64,000 bases of DNA from Misgurnus anguillicaudatus (GCF_027580225.2 NC_073351.2:7234501-7298500), one strand, 5' to 3'. Shown: positions 11,145-22,577, counted from the first letter of the stretch. Notes: generated by a model from the sequence alone, not told the origin. Translations and numbers: made by a program.

Positions 11145-12055
11145 TAGTATAGCCTGACGTTGTCATACTCAATTCTAGTCAGAATTTGAGTCTGATACCG
11201 CTCCATTGAGCTTTAATTATGAGGCGTGTCTCAACCGAAAAATGCCTCTGCACTCAATTGGATAGACCTACGACCAATCAGAGCAACGGAGTGTGTGACG
11301 TATGTTGAAATGACGTCTTTGCAGCCTGACCGAACTGCTAGTTATTTTCGCTACAATGACACACACTACAAGTCTGAGTTAGCGAACGTACATCAACACC
11401 TACTATGTTTACAACATTTCATTTATATCACATTAAGTCATACAGTAAGACTATATCTTACCATTTGTACATTAGTTGAACTTCATCCACGACGATACCC
11501 ATTACGTTTGCTTGAAAAATATCGGAGCCTAACATGTCCCTCCACGATTCCGGGCTTCCGAAAAGAAGCTGGCAACGACCGCTAATTATATCCATCTCGT
11601 CGTGCACACCGAGTTGCATCGCCGTGATACCCATTTCAGTTGCTTCTTTAACTTGATCCTTCATAAGTGCGACAACTTTTGTCGAATCCCGTAGGAAGGA
11701 TGGCAAAAACATCAACAAATGCCTTGCTCGCGTTTCTCTGTTCCTCTTTTAAAATCAATGCTCTGTCGATATCTTTTAGAACAGACTCAATGTCAGAATC
11801 CACACATCTGATTTCTACCGCGGCAGCCATTTCGTTGTAAACAACAGATTCAAAACACGCATTCTTTGGTGACGTGGTTGATTTACGTTACTGATCATCT
11901 GTCCATCATCGTATAAAGCCCGCCCTGACAATTTGATTGGTCGACCAGCTTTGGGTCGAGCATAGTAGCTCCTCAACGGTGAAACCCCAGACCGATCTTC
12001 CCGTTTCTCAAAATGTTATGGGAGGGGCTAAGATCGGCTGGCACCCAGGCTACAT
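11145..12055 (-). mobile_element. Transposon-like unit carrying a RecQ-like gene fragment, copy 1
   Basis: The unit is flanked by CAGCATTGC (11136-11144) and CAGCACTGC (12056-12064), a 9-bp direct repeat with one mismatch. The ends contain AGCCTG at left and CAGGCT at right. Inside are CCAATCAGAGCAACG and ATGCCTCTG, also present at matching places in the unit at 16149-17778, and a RecQ-like coding fragment in the same orientation. The shared layout suggests a DNA transposon family that encodes a helicase. I cannot name the superfamily with confidence. Confidence 0.5.
11458..11830 (-). pseudogene. RecQ-like DNA helicase, broken N-terminal fragment
   Basis: From ATG at 11830 the minus strand encodes a short N-terminus and then VFAILPTGF, the Walker A region of a superfamily 2 helicase with its GKS degenerated to DKS. 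A frameshift then leads into a second frame holding ALMKDQVKEATEMGITAMQL (motif Ia region) and VVDEVQ (motif II, normally DExH) before the fragment ends. RecQ enzymes unwind DNA using ATP. Here the Walker A Gly is lost, the frame is broken and the sequence between motifs I and Ia is missing, so it cannot be active. The N-terminus beginning MAA resembles the fragment in the unit at 16149-17778. It could derive from a host gene, but the 9-bp flanking repeats favour a transposon passenger. Confidence 0.65.
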
Positions 12056-12769
12056 CAGCACTGCATCACTCCAATAAAAATGTTGATTCCCTGGCAACAG
12101 TAGATTCTCACACTCGCACAACATTTTTGTAAGGTTGGCTCATTTTTCTGTGCATCAATCAGTGCTTCGCGTAATTTTACGCATCAGAAACCAAATCAAA
12201 ACAAATGTGTGAACTCTGCATAATTTCCTAGAATAGAAAAGACAGAGTCACAAAGGTTAATATTCCCCTAAACGTCACGTTTTGTTTGTGCTCGTGTCGT
12301 AACAGCACTTATTAAAAACCCATCAGCGGTATCATTTCCCATTATAAAATAAATACCTTTTATCACAGAAATTCTAATGGTTTTATAGGGAATTTTATTG
12401 GTTCTAATGGAATATGGCCCAAAACACTCTACAGTGTATTAGTCTTTGTTGGTCTCTAATGGTATGTATTGGTTCTATGTATTGGTTCTAATGGAATATG
12501 GCCCAAACACACTACAGTGGTAAAAGCTAATGGTTCCTATCTGATTTTAATGGAAACCATTAGAATTTTCTGTAATGGTTTTATTGTTTTTTCAGCAGGG
12601 CTTGCAATATTTAAAAGCTTGAAATATTGCAATATTTTTAGCCAGGTCAAAATGTGGAGATGACTCACATACATTAGATGATGGAACAAAGTTATTGGAG
12701 ACATCATTCAGATATGATGGACCAGCAGCTACTTCAGAGCTACCCATCAACTTATAGATGTTTTAGGAA
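12056..12769. other. Non-coding stretch with a dispersed MITE
   Basis: No gene is seen. Bases 12362-12600 are a MITE-like repeat in which CACAGAAATTCTAATGG opens and CCATTAGAATTTTCTGTAATG closes an inverted pair. The same repeat lies in an intron of the PIM-like gene at 60851-60992. Confidence 0.6.
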
Positions 12770-13660
12770 TCATTTGCTTAGGAAGATCTTGGGCAGCCTG
12801 CAACTCCACCTGCCGAAGTCGCACTTTTGTATCAGCATCAATTCAATACATTCAATCTGCTGTTTTAAATCACCTTGTCTCACCTGAGCTCGATCCTGAG
12901 TCTCTAATTGTAGACGAGCTAAACAAACTTTTAAATGCAAATCCGAACTAACTTTAGGCGAAGCCTCGGTAAAAAGAGAAATCGGTTTGAATTTAGGCAT
13001 TGAAAAACGATAGAGCTATCTCTATACCAGCAGTCTCTGGAAAAGATTAATTACTGATCGGTACTAATCAAGAAGGACTTCCTGCAGCAGTTATCGCGAG
13101 ACCAGCTGTTTCATCAAAAAAAAAACTTTACCAACCAAAGCAGACATAATACTAGATTTTATCTTCACTTTCTGCTGTGTTTTAAAAACAGAAATCTCAT
13201 AGTGCTGAGCAATCAGAAACAGATCATTTTTTCGACATGCCTCTAACCCCTTAACACTAGGCTGATCAACACAAACAAATCACAGTAATTACTGACAGGT
13301 GAACTCTCGTGATACAATACTTACAAAGGATACCGGACAAGCCCCCATTTATGCTACGAACCCTACTTTCAAAATGCTTGTAGGGGAAGGGGTCCACTAA
13401 CATAAAAGGACACATGAGTCAAAAAACAATTTTAACTGTTTTTTAATTCCACTGCACTTACATGTCACAGGTAACTATTTGTAACATTAGAGCAGAAGAC
13501 GCTTCCTGACACAAACCATTAACAAACAAACACACAGAACAAACAGAGGAAAAAAACAATTAAACAAAAACACACAGCTTATCAGTGACGGCTGGATTTC
13601 AGGACGCACACGGAACTCAGTTGCGGATCGAAAAAAAAAATTGCTGGTACATATATCACA
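12770..13660 (-). mobile_element. 5' end of a degenerate Gypsy-type retroelement
   Basis: Read on the minus strand the order is: possible LTR end (TG at 13352 on the plus strand), a primer-binding-like site at 13330-13347, an untranslated leader, and an open frame from ATG 13000. The frame's charged helical protein (for example LHLKVCLARLQLETQDR) resembles the N-terminal Gag region of some fish Gypsy elements. The frame breaks off near 12770 and no pol follows. Outer LTR limits are not defined because no partner LTR is present. Confidence 0.45.
13330..13347 (-). other. Primer-binding-like site, tRNA-Pro type
   Basis: The minus strand reads TGGGGGCTTGTCCGGTAT, which differs at two of 18 positions from the classic tRNA-Pro primer-binding site used by many retroviruses and some Gypsy elements. 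It sits upstream of a gag-like frame at the expected distance. Confidence 0.5.
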
Positions 13661-13816
13661 TACATTTAAGAAGAGCTGCCTAGCTCACAGTTTTCTTGAC
13701 TTTATAATTATTAACTTTTTACATTTGCCGGTTCAGAAAAAAAAAAGAGAGAAAAGTCCAGTGTACAAACATAAGTATTTCCTCATTTGATCTCTTATCT
13801 AACATCATGTCCTCAG

Positions 13817-15094
13817 CATGTTTGACTCTCAACAACACCAAGGAAGGAATTGTTAAGAGGAGAGATGTTGATGGATTGAAGGTTGGCGTTTGTAGCGATC
13901 GTTTTCCTGATCTGAACATCTGTCAGTCACGAGATTCATCGCTCTTTGAAGATGGAAAGATTGTGAAAGAGAGTTTTATAGACACTGTGGACGACAGCCC
14001 AAAAGGTGAGATGAACTGAATAAACTACATTTATATTAGATAGAAGATCTTTCCTTTTAATAGATTAACACACTAAAGAGAACAACGTCTGTTTAACATT
14101 CATTCAGATCTGCTTATCTGTGTCTCAAATATATTAAAAGTATTTAAATATCAAACTATTTCTGTGTCATTTTAAAATGGACTGTCCACATGAAGACAAA
14201 TGTAAAGTAATGTCTTCATCTAATGTAGATTAATGGGCTTCATTATTTCTATCTCGATCTTTTATTCTGAAGAAAGTTTTTTTGTGTCATTGTATTTTCT
14301 GAAAAGACTGAATCAGTTGTGGAATTAAAAACTAACATTATGTATATATGTATATTTTTACTATTGCAGATCAAATAAAATTTCATTGAGATTATTACAC
14401 TTAATCAGTAATGCGAGATTTAACCGTTTACTGTCTGGTTTTTCTTGTTTCAGTAGGCAGTGAGGGGAAGGGGGCAGGGATCCGTGGGCTCTTCAATAGA
14501 GCTTGCAAGGCTGTAGCGCGCCCCTTCCTCAGCTGCCGGAGTAACAGGGTTAAACCTATTGTTCCTCCACTGAAGCCGGACAAATCTTCTTCAGGGCTGT
14601 CTGTCCAGTATGCATCCTGTCCCCAGGACAGTTTGGACTCAGGTTCTTACTGGGTCGGGGATACATCAGATGCATGTCCGGCTCAGGCGAAAAGTTCAGC
14701 CAAAGGTTCAGCCAAAGTTTGGTCTATGGCTGATCAAACTTCTTACATGGATTCATTTGAGGAAACGCATGTATTGAATACATCGGACATTGCGTCCGCT
14801 TCCTTAGATGACAGTGCCGATCACAGGAAAGGCGTTCAAGGCCTGATGAATGCCCAATCAGGTTCCATATAGACCTTAAGTCTCAATGCTCACAGTGGCG
14901 TGAAGGCATCTAGTAGAGCTGTGAAGAGAAGATCTTTATCAGCTGACAGCAGGTCCAGTGAGATGACAGACGAGTCATCAGAAGCCACAAACCTGGACGT
15001 TGAATATGGCATGAATAATATGGCAGAGATCGGCCCAGAAGGTAATGCAGTAATCGACTGCATTGACCACGGTGTCGTTCATACCGACATGCAT
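13817..15094 (+). pseudogene. PIM-like kinase gene, truncated partial duplicate
   Basis: This stretch matches the PIM-like gene at the right end, exon and intron alike. Exon-2-like: 13817-14005 (acceptor CCTCAG, donor AAAAG/GTGAG), five codons longer than its counterpart. Exon-3-like: 14454-15041, ending in a GAAG/GTAA donor, with an in-frame TAG at 14870-14872 not present in the other copy. Directly after it, 15047-15094 matches the middle of exon 7 (the catalytic-loop region ending at HTD and MH), so exons 4-6 and the glycine loop are deleted. There is no exon-1-like sequence with promoter in front and no kinase C-lobe behind. It cannot encode a kinase. Intron similarity indicates a fairly recent segmental duplication. 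Confidence 0.85.
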
Positions 15095-16139
15095 ATCGTC
15101 GCTGTCCGATGAAACTCACGTATGTTCATTTTGCCGATTTTGAGATTTTTCGACAGATTGAATGTCCAGGTTCATTTCCATATACAGTATGCGTCACATA
15201 ACTAAATAGCCAATGAAAACTTGTGAAATCATGTCATCTGATTTTCACGTGCCCGTTTGGTGTCAAAGCTGTCAATCACGCCGCATATCTTCCGCCTGTG
15301 AAGCATCTCGCCGGTCTCGTAAAGTTTCATCGAACCTCAGCACTGGATATAGCCGAATAAACATGACAATGACTTTCCTTCGATGTAAACGTTTCCCCCG
15401 GACGCCAGACTAACATCTAAGAGTGACTTAATTACGGTAGGACTGTGCAAACAAAGTATCTGTCTAGCATTGGTGATATTTACGCTGGGGATTTCCCCAC
15501 CACTTTTTGAAAGCATTTGGTTAAAATGTTCTGAAAAATCAATCAATTAAGCGATGCTTAAGACTGGTTTTGTGTTCTAGTATCACATATGTTGCGTTAT
15601 ATGCTTATGGTGTGTTTTCTTGTACATATGTAATGAAATTCATTGTAATCATTTATTAAACGCGCTGCTGTTTTCTACGGTATGGTGCTTTGGCACTGTT
15701 CGGTTGAGCTGGTGTTGCAGGGACTGTTATGTGTGATGTGTGCATTCGACATTGTTGAGGGTTTATAAATTTATGCTGAGTATTTTCTTGTTGTTGACTG
15801 GCCTACGCTATGCCCATTTTTTAAGGCGCGTTATTCAATATTTTTCCCGTCCTGCAGTAATGTTTTTATAAGATATTTTGTCCCCACCACTTTTCAACAC
15901 AAACTGATGCCCCTGCTGTGTAGCATTACCATGTCAGTGTATTGATTCATTGTCCCTTAATGGTTTGCAAGAGACATTTAATACACTTATAATTAATATT
16001 AAATAAAGTAAGCGTATTTAACCAAGACGTAGGCTATTTAATAAACTGAGCGTATTCATCTGTCAATACGAAACGCGACTTTGGCCATTCTAATTAATGA
16101 TCGGAAGAATGCGTATCGATCAAAGTTACTGTAAAATAT
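15095..16139. other. Non-coding stretch, probable transposon remnants
   Basis: No gene is recognised. A 70-codon minus-strand frame at 15337-15546 is open but matches nothing I know. Near 15880-15915 CCCCACCACTTTTCAACACAA followed by GATGCCCCTG resembles the end of a hAT element; its other end was not found. Confidence 0.35.
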
Positions 16140-16272
16140 GCACGCATGTAGCCTGGTTAGCCAGACCTACATCAAGATGTAAGGTCTGGCAACTCTTCAC
16201 ACAAACGGCTCAATGCAAGGGGCGGGATATAAGGTTGTCCCTCAAAATGCCTCTGTACGCAATAGGATAGCG

Positions 16273-17578
16273 CTATGACCAATCAGAGCAACGAAGAAGG
16301 TGACGTATGAGTCCCATGCGTTTCCCCACCAGTGGAGCTAATTGGTATATCAAACTTTTACCGTAACCAGTCGGCAAAACTCCAAACACATCTTTCTTGC
16401 TTAAAAAGGACTTCAGTAGGGTTATTTGCTCTTCACTCAAAGAAAAACATAAGTCTAAGTCCTCCAGAGTCGCGGCCAAAGCCGCTTCAAAAGAAAGCTG
16501 TTCGCCAGCAGTAGGGCTGTCAACGAATATTCTAAATTCGAATATATATTCGAATAGGTAAAAAAAAAAACGAATTTCGAATATGAAAATTAATATTCGA
16601 ATAAACTATTATTATTTTTTAAAGCCCGCGGTAGTAGAGGCGTTGCTGTCTGCTTTGTGAGTGGGCGCACTAGTGCGTCTGGTTCAGGGACAGGTCACAG
16701 TAGTCACACTGTCTGTCACTGTTAAAAGTTGACGCGTCTTGCATGGAAGATGGCAGAAAGTCGACCGCAGCAGAGAAAGCGATTTTAACCCCCAAAAATC
16801 TAAAAAGCTATGTACTTTGGATTTTGGTCGGTAGGAGGTAAAATTGTTGAGCCGCGAGATAAAGTTGTTAGCATAGCATTCAACCACTAGCAACGTCACA
16901 TCTCGAAAATGTGCACCCAAATGAGCATGGCATCTTGTACACACTGCATATTAATTCGTTTGTCACTTCAACTTTTAATGCTTAATCCTGTTCTGTAAAC
17001 ACACACTTCAGTAATTTATGGGACTGACAATCGCATTCTTCAACCGCATTAACTCCCACAAACTGCAGTGACAACCGCGTTTACAGAAACTTTGCATAGT
17101 GTGTAGCCTACATAACCAAACTGAACAACTGGTAGTTAATAAAGTGTTTAAACGTGCATCATGGACATGACAGGTCTCTCTTCTGAAGAAATAAATTATT
17201 ACAAGGGGGAAAAGTCTTCTGTATGTGCGGTACAGAGAATGACAGAGGCACATGCAAGCGTTTGCTGCTCAGTGTTGCCAGATCTTGCACAAAAAAAACA
17301 GCGAACAAGAAAAATCCAATAATAAACCAAAATAAATTCAAACACTTTACCTCAAAGATCAAAATATTGGGACTGGCACGTTCACATTTTAACAACACCA
17401 AAAACTTGATCGCTTCATGAGCCAAAAAAAGCCATAAACGGTTAAGCGTCGTTAACGTCGTTGAAAAAATGGGCAACCAGATATTCGAATAGTTCGAATA
17501 TTCGTGGGTTTTTTAGGGAGAATATTCGAACGTCATTTTTGAGCAATTTTGACAGCCCTAGCCAGCAGCAGCAGCCAT
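16273..17578 (-). pseudogene. RecQ-like helicase first exon, split by a hAT element
   Basis: Translation would begin at ATG 17578 with an alanine run, is interrupted after a few codons by the hAT insertion and its duplicated GCCAGCAG, and continues below 16504. The left part encodes SLSEEQITLLKSFL, then DVFGVLPTGYGKSLIYQL with an intact Walker A motif (GYGKS). The match to helicases ends soon after, at the internal deletion of the host unit. Only the extreme N-terminal ATPase segment remains, so no activity is expected. It resembles the fragment at 11458-11830. Confidence 0.65.
16512..17560. mobile_element. Non-autonomous hAT element, 1,049 bp
   Basis: A perfect 8-bp target duplication GCCAGCAG lies at 16504-16511 and 17561-17568. 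The ends TAGGGCTGTCAA and TTGACAGCCCTA form a 12-base perfect inverted repeat. Subterminal regions are rich in TTCGAATATTCGAAT motifs, as expected of transposase-binding repeats. There is no transposase frame. It interrupts the RecQ-like first exon. Confidence 0.9.
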
Positions 17579-17787
17579 TCTTTGTTTTCAAGTAGGAACC
17601 GTCGCAGGCAGCTCTGTCGTCATAATGTTAAGCCCGCCCCACAGACGCTACACACGATGTGATTGGCCTGACCAAATTTTGGTTTTTGGAGCTGTTAAGT
17701 GTATTGTGAGTGCCTAGACTAAACCCTGGCAGCAAATATATTTTGCGGCCGCTAGGGTGCGTCTAGATTTCTAGGCTGGCACGCATG

Positions 17788-18848
17788 TCCATTAAAACTC
17801 AATTTTGGTCAAATGTGGATTATATCATGACACTGGCAAGAATATGGTTACATGTAAATATGCCGTACCAAGTATGACAACGCTACATTCAACTGCTTTT
17901 GATATACGGTGTTTTTTTCACTTTCTGAAAAGTTACCGTTTTGGACATACGTGAGTTTCATCAGGCAGCGACGATATATACATTCACCACGAGAAATGTT
18001 GCAAACTAGATTGAAGCAGTTATCAGGAAATGATAAATGAGATGCATAAACAATGACGCACGTGCCGTAGTGAGGACGCGCGTGACATGGAAACATGAAG
18101 TAGGTTCAACTCTTTAAAATAAGGAATTAACCACATTCACGATGAGAAATGTCAGCAAACTGGACTAAAGCAGAATCAGGTAAGTTAGCTTGTCATTTAC
18201 TGTGTTGAAACGGAAATCATTCAGCAGCATAAAAGAATTTTGCCTCACGTGCTCATTTGAGCTATAATAAACGAAAATACCCGCGCGTCATCCCAACAAG
18301 ATATATCGTTCAGTTCCTCAAAATGCGGGTTTTCAATGCATATAAACAATCACAATGAGAAATGTCTTAAAACTGTATTAAAGCAGAGATCAGGAAGCTC
18401 GTCAAATATCCAATCTGAAGCAGAGATCATTCACCAGCGTAGAACTGTGCGTTCACACGCTCCTTTGTAGTCTTATGATAAACAAAAATGCAAGCGAGAT
18501 GTTTCAGGAGAGAGAAATAATAAATACTTTGCAAACTTCAGACGCTGCGTAGAAGAGAGGGCGGGACTTTCAACAGGTCACGTGTCTTTTCCGGGACCAT
18601 CAGATGCCGTGTAATCTTGGCAGTGTGAATGAACAAAAACTCTAACTATTCCAAAAAATCCAGGATGCCTGTCCCCTGTATTTTACGGAATGTCTGTGTG
18701 AAAAGGGCTTATGATATTGACCGAATGCTCTCAGCACATATAATTCGTTCATCAAATACCTTCGCTTAATCTCGGCCTTAGGCCATTTAGAAACACCAGT
18801 TTGTTGGTTGAAACCGCTAATAACACACTGACTTTTCAGCAAACTCCT
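17788..18848. repeat. Non-coding stretch with a three-copy imperfect repeat
   Basis: No gene is seen. The phrase GAGAAATGT followed by AAACT and AAGCAG, then ATCAGG, recurs near 17990, 18142 and 18358, with roughly 150- and 215-base spacing. The copies share a further downstream block ending near 18500. It looks like a degenerate tandem array of unknown origin. Confidence 0.5.
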
Positions 18849-21259
18849 TTAAGTGCACGGAAGATGAATTGGATGAACTACAGCTGGCAAAATAAAACTT
18901 GGGTCCTTGTGAATACTGGGACCTGAATACAACCCGACTGTGCCAATGGCATTGATCACACGCCGTCTAATTTGCAATGTTTCTAGTTCCACCATGCAAC
19001 TGTTTACTACTGTACTGGGGGATCCGCTGGACCGAAGTGCTTTTGAAGATGAATGTAATTGGAGAACCAATGGTGCTGTGTTAAAAGGCAATCTCATCGA
19101 GCCCTGCTGGACCCTTGAGCTCTTTGATTACCAGGTGGACAAGACGAAATGTCTCCTGGGCACCGAGGGTGACACGACGGACATAATGTTTGAGCCGGTC
19201 CCGGGAGATATAACGCCGGACCACATCCTCGTCACTCACCACCTCCATTACGGCAGGGTCTCTGGCCCTGACAGCCTTGATGAGGAGCTGGAGGTCCTCG
19301 CGGTTATAGGCCAGCACTGCCCCGACCAACGCAGACTTGAAGGCGCCGTAATTCGAGTGGGCTTCGGTCCGCAGAGCAGCATCAAAGCGATGGAGCCAGT
19401 GGAAAATGTCCAGCCTCACCACGATCCCGTCATCCACCCAAGGCTGGAAGAGCCTCTCCACGGCCGTCGGACCCTGTGCCTTGCAGCATCCCCGGTCGAT
19501 GTAAAGGATCTTGGATACAGGTTGATTGGTGAGCCGAAACCACTTCATCACGCCACGGCACATGGGCCCCAGCTTTTCCACAGACTCCTCACAGGTGAGA
19601 ACAAAGGACACGATCTGGGAGTACTCGTTCCTGATGCTGGTGAACCACTCGGCCGAGCCCTTGCCCTCCCCAAACAATTTCTTTACCACCTACAACAAAA
19701 CAAACAAATACAAAACAGTTTAGTTTTACATAATGTGGTGTTTCGTGCATAATGTGGTGTTCAATGTGGTGCTTATGCTTGTATGTCAACACACTTGCCT
19801 TCTTTGTTGAGTCCATTTTCAGGACTGCCTGTGGCCAAACGGAGAGACGATACCTCCGGGTTTCACCAAGGCCATGAGGAGTGTGGTGTAGATGTCCTTC
19901 CTCTGATAGTAGTCCTCCATATGATTCTCCTGCACCTGCCGCCACACCTTAATCATGGTGTTCCCCTCTGTGCGGTCACGCAGGAGGCGAATCACAGTTT
20001 TGTCCACCCCACACTTTACGGTCAGCACAGCCGGAAACCTGGCCCGATGAGCCTCGCTCAGCTGCTCCAGGATGGCATCGTTCCATGCCAGCCACCGACC
20101 CATGAGACCACTTGCCCCAACCCTGTCGGCCTTGAGGCACGGTCCACAGGTAACCACCTCTGTCGCCATGGTGTACCAACCGGACACATCGCAGATGTGA
20201 CGTACCTAAAACACACATCGGAGTGAGAGAGATCAAACATCAATCACAGATCAGCATTCATGTGTGTTAAAGGGAAAGTTCACTAAAAAAAGAAAATTTT
20301 GTCATTGTTTACTCACTCTCATGTTGTTACAAACCCGTATAAATGTTTTTGTTCTGATAATTACAAAGGAAGATATTTTGAGGAATGTTTGTTACCAAAC
20401 CGTTTGTGGAACCCACTGACTTCCATAGTAGGAAAAAAGAATATTATGGAAGTGAATGGGGTGCACAAACGGTTTGGTTACAAACATTTCTCAAAATATT
20501 TTCCTTTGTGTTCATCAGAATAAAGAAATGTATACAGGTTTGTAACAACATGAGAGTACGTGAATGATAACACAATTTTCATTTTTGGGTGAACTATCCC
20601 TTTAAGTAATCAATACTGATGTATGTATTACTAATCACAGGTGTGAAGAGACTAAGCCTTACACGTATGTGGTAACCAGACTTGGAGAGGTATGTGTTGC
20701 CTCCGGCCCCAGCGCACTTATCACCCCGGGACACTTCAGGGAGCACCGCCACACTCCGATGGGGTGCCAGAAGAAAAAACGGCGGCGGAAAAAGGCCTCT
20801 GGATTGGGGATGCCACCACTAACGAAGCCGGGTGGCTCAGGGGGGTAAAACCACATCCGGTCTGACTTTAGGACGCGGCGCCTTTGAATGACACCCTTGG
20901 TGTCCTTGTAAATTTGGACGGGCGTAAAGAGGCCTCTCTCGCTGTCCTCCTTTAGCCAAGGGATGTCTGCAGATGGGATGCCATTGGAGTCTTCCCACAG
21001 CCGCACCCAGCCTTCCAGCTCCACCTGCAACACACCACGTTCACTTATTTATTTTCCATAATGTGGTGGGGGTTAGTAACCAATGGGATTTTGTGAAATG
21101 CATTAACATTGCTTGTGTATGTTGTGATTTTACACTTACAGAAGAGTCACTCTGCGGCAAGGTGGTGGCAGACGCAGTCTGGCTGTTGGAGGTCGATGGC
21201 AGCTCCTCGGAGCGAGCATCAGGCGAAGACTCACCAGGTGCTGAGGACGGCAGTGGCAT
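18849..21259 (-). pseudogene. Multicopy teleost gene of unknown function, 3' exons (degenerate)
   Basis: Minus-strand exons are recognisable by sequence and splice sites. First, 21259-21139 (Ser-rich, ending at a GTAAGT donor). Second, about 21028-20665, with RGLFTPVQIYKD and WFYPPEPPGFVSG. Third, about 20204-19815, with GWYTMATEVVTCGPC and RDRTEGNTMIKVWRQVQ. Last, about 19689-18850, with KILYIDRGCCKAQG and VVRLDIFHWLHRFD. It resembles a large multicopy teleost family of transposase-like uncharacterised proteins that I recall under the label DUF6729, which I could not verify. The D...C C and LDIFH pattern is compatible with a DDE-type fold, but that is inference. Frameshifts near the end of the second exon, an apparent deletion around 19815 and a decayed C-terminus make it a pseudogene. 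Its 5' exons lie beyond a LINE insertion, at 27582-29718. Confidence 0.6.
20267..20605. repeat. TTAAAGG-class foldback MITE in an intron
   Basis: The ends TTAAAGGGAAAGTTCAC and GTGAACTATCCCTTTAA form a 17-base inverted repeat with one mismatch, and the arms pair well inward (for example CTCATGTTGTTACAAAC with GTTTGTAACAACATGAG). It lies between two exons of the degenerate multicopy gene. Confidence 0.85.
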
Positions 21260-22417
21260 CTTTCTTTCTTCTTTCTTTCTTTCCTTTATTTATATAGCAC
21301 AAGTAAACACAACAAACGTTGACCACTGTGCTTCACAAAGCATGAGGCAAAAAGATAGATACAATACAATACATAAAACATTCAGAGTGTTAAAAAAGAC
21401 GTAGATAAAATGAAATTTAAGTAAATGCTCGCTCCAAAAGATACAGCCTCAATTTATGTTTAAACTGACATACAGAGGATAGAGATCTCAGGGAGAGAGG
21501 TAGGCTATTCCAAAGCCTAGGACCAACAACTGCAAAGGCACGGGCCCCTTTTGACTTTAGGCGTGAGCTAGGCTGGACCAGATTAAAATTACTCGTAGAC
21601 CTTAGAGACCTTCCAGGTAAATAGATGTTTATGAGTTCGGATAGATATGTAGGTGCCAGACCGTTTACAGATTTAAAAACAAACAGCAGTATTTTCATCT
21701 CGATTCTGAACGACACTGGCAGCCAGTAAAGGCACCTTAGAATTGGTGTGATATGTTCATGCATGCGCGTCCCAGTCAGGAATCTGGCAGCTGCATTTTG
21801 GACTATTTGTAGCCTTTTAATAGAAAACTGGGGGAGAGCTACATATAAGGAATTACAGTAATCAAGACGGGATAGAACGAAAGCATGTAAAACTTTTTCG
21901 AGCTCGATTGGTGAAAGGAAGTGCTTTACTCTAGATCAGGGGTCTCAAACTCAAACTGGCTTGGGGCCATTTTTAAGACAGACAGTTCATCGGGGGGCCG
22001 TAGAGCTATTTTAACGTTCAAAAAAGTACAATGTTTCTGTAAATGTCATGTTTAATTTCTATTATTTAAAGGGGGGGTTTAATGGTATTTCAAGCATTCT
22101 GACTTATTAACACAGTTATAGAGTTGTTTCCTCATGCTAAACGTAGGCAAAGTGTCAAAACCGCAGTTGGGCGTGTTTCAGAGTATTTCTGTGCCGAATG
22201 CACTTCGCCAGGGTTCATACAAGTTTCGGCTAGTTTTTTTCGATTACAGTTCTAACTGACGTTTCAGGGGTTTTCGATACGTATCACTTCTTTATATGGG
22301 CTTCCGCCGGAAAACTTCCCCCGGAAAACACCACCCAGCCATCAGTCAGCGGGAGACGCTAGAGCTTGCTAACAGCTTATCACGCCACTCAGCTTTGTTT
22401 AATTTCAAAAGTCAACA

Positions 22418-22577
22418 ATGGCACGAAAGAAGAAGTGTGTTTTTGGATGTAAGGAGAAGACATCCAGCCTTATGGAAACAATGGATATAGTTTATTATCC
22501 GGATTAGCAGCGGAGTTTTGCGTGTGTGTTTGATGCTGTGGATTTTCAGAACCGGGTCATGACGAGTTACACGTGGT
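22418..22577 (+). pseudogene. THAP-like zinc-finger exon fragment
   Basis: From ATG 22418 the plus strand reads MARKKKCVFGCKEK and, after a stop, QRSFACVFDAVDF, ending at a GTAAGTAAG splice donor. The start, the CVFGC pair and the exon layout resemble the THAP-type DNA-binding domain found in several multicopy zebrafish transposon proteins. Only part of one exon is present and it contains a stop. The assignment rests on a short match, so it is tentative. Confidence 0.35.

Larger units (their letters stand above)
16149..17778 (-). mobile_element. Transposon-like unit with a RecQ-like exon, copy 2
   Basis: The unit is flanked by a perfect 9-bp direct repeat GCACGCATG (16140-16148 and 17779-17787). 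Its ends, TAGCCTGGTTAGCCAGAC and GTCTAGATTTCTAGGCTG, form an imperfect inverted repeat. It carries a RecQ-like first exon on the minus strand and itself contains a hAT insertion at 16512-17560. Without that insertion it is about 0.57 kb, so it is an internally deleted copy of a longer element. A 9-bp duplication fits Mutator/Rehavkus-like classes among others; I leave the class open. Confidence 0.6.

Noticed and set aside
18940..19752. 270-codon plus-strand frame
   Set aside because: It is antisense to the last exon of the degenerate minus-strand gene, whose protein has family-like conserved segments; the plus frame has none.
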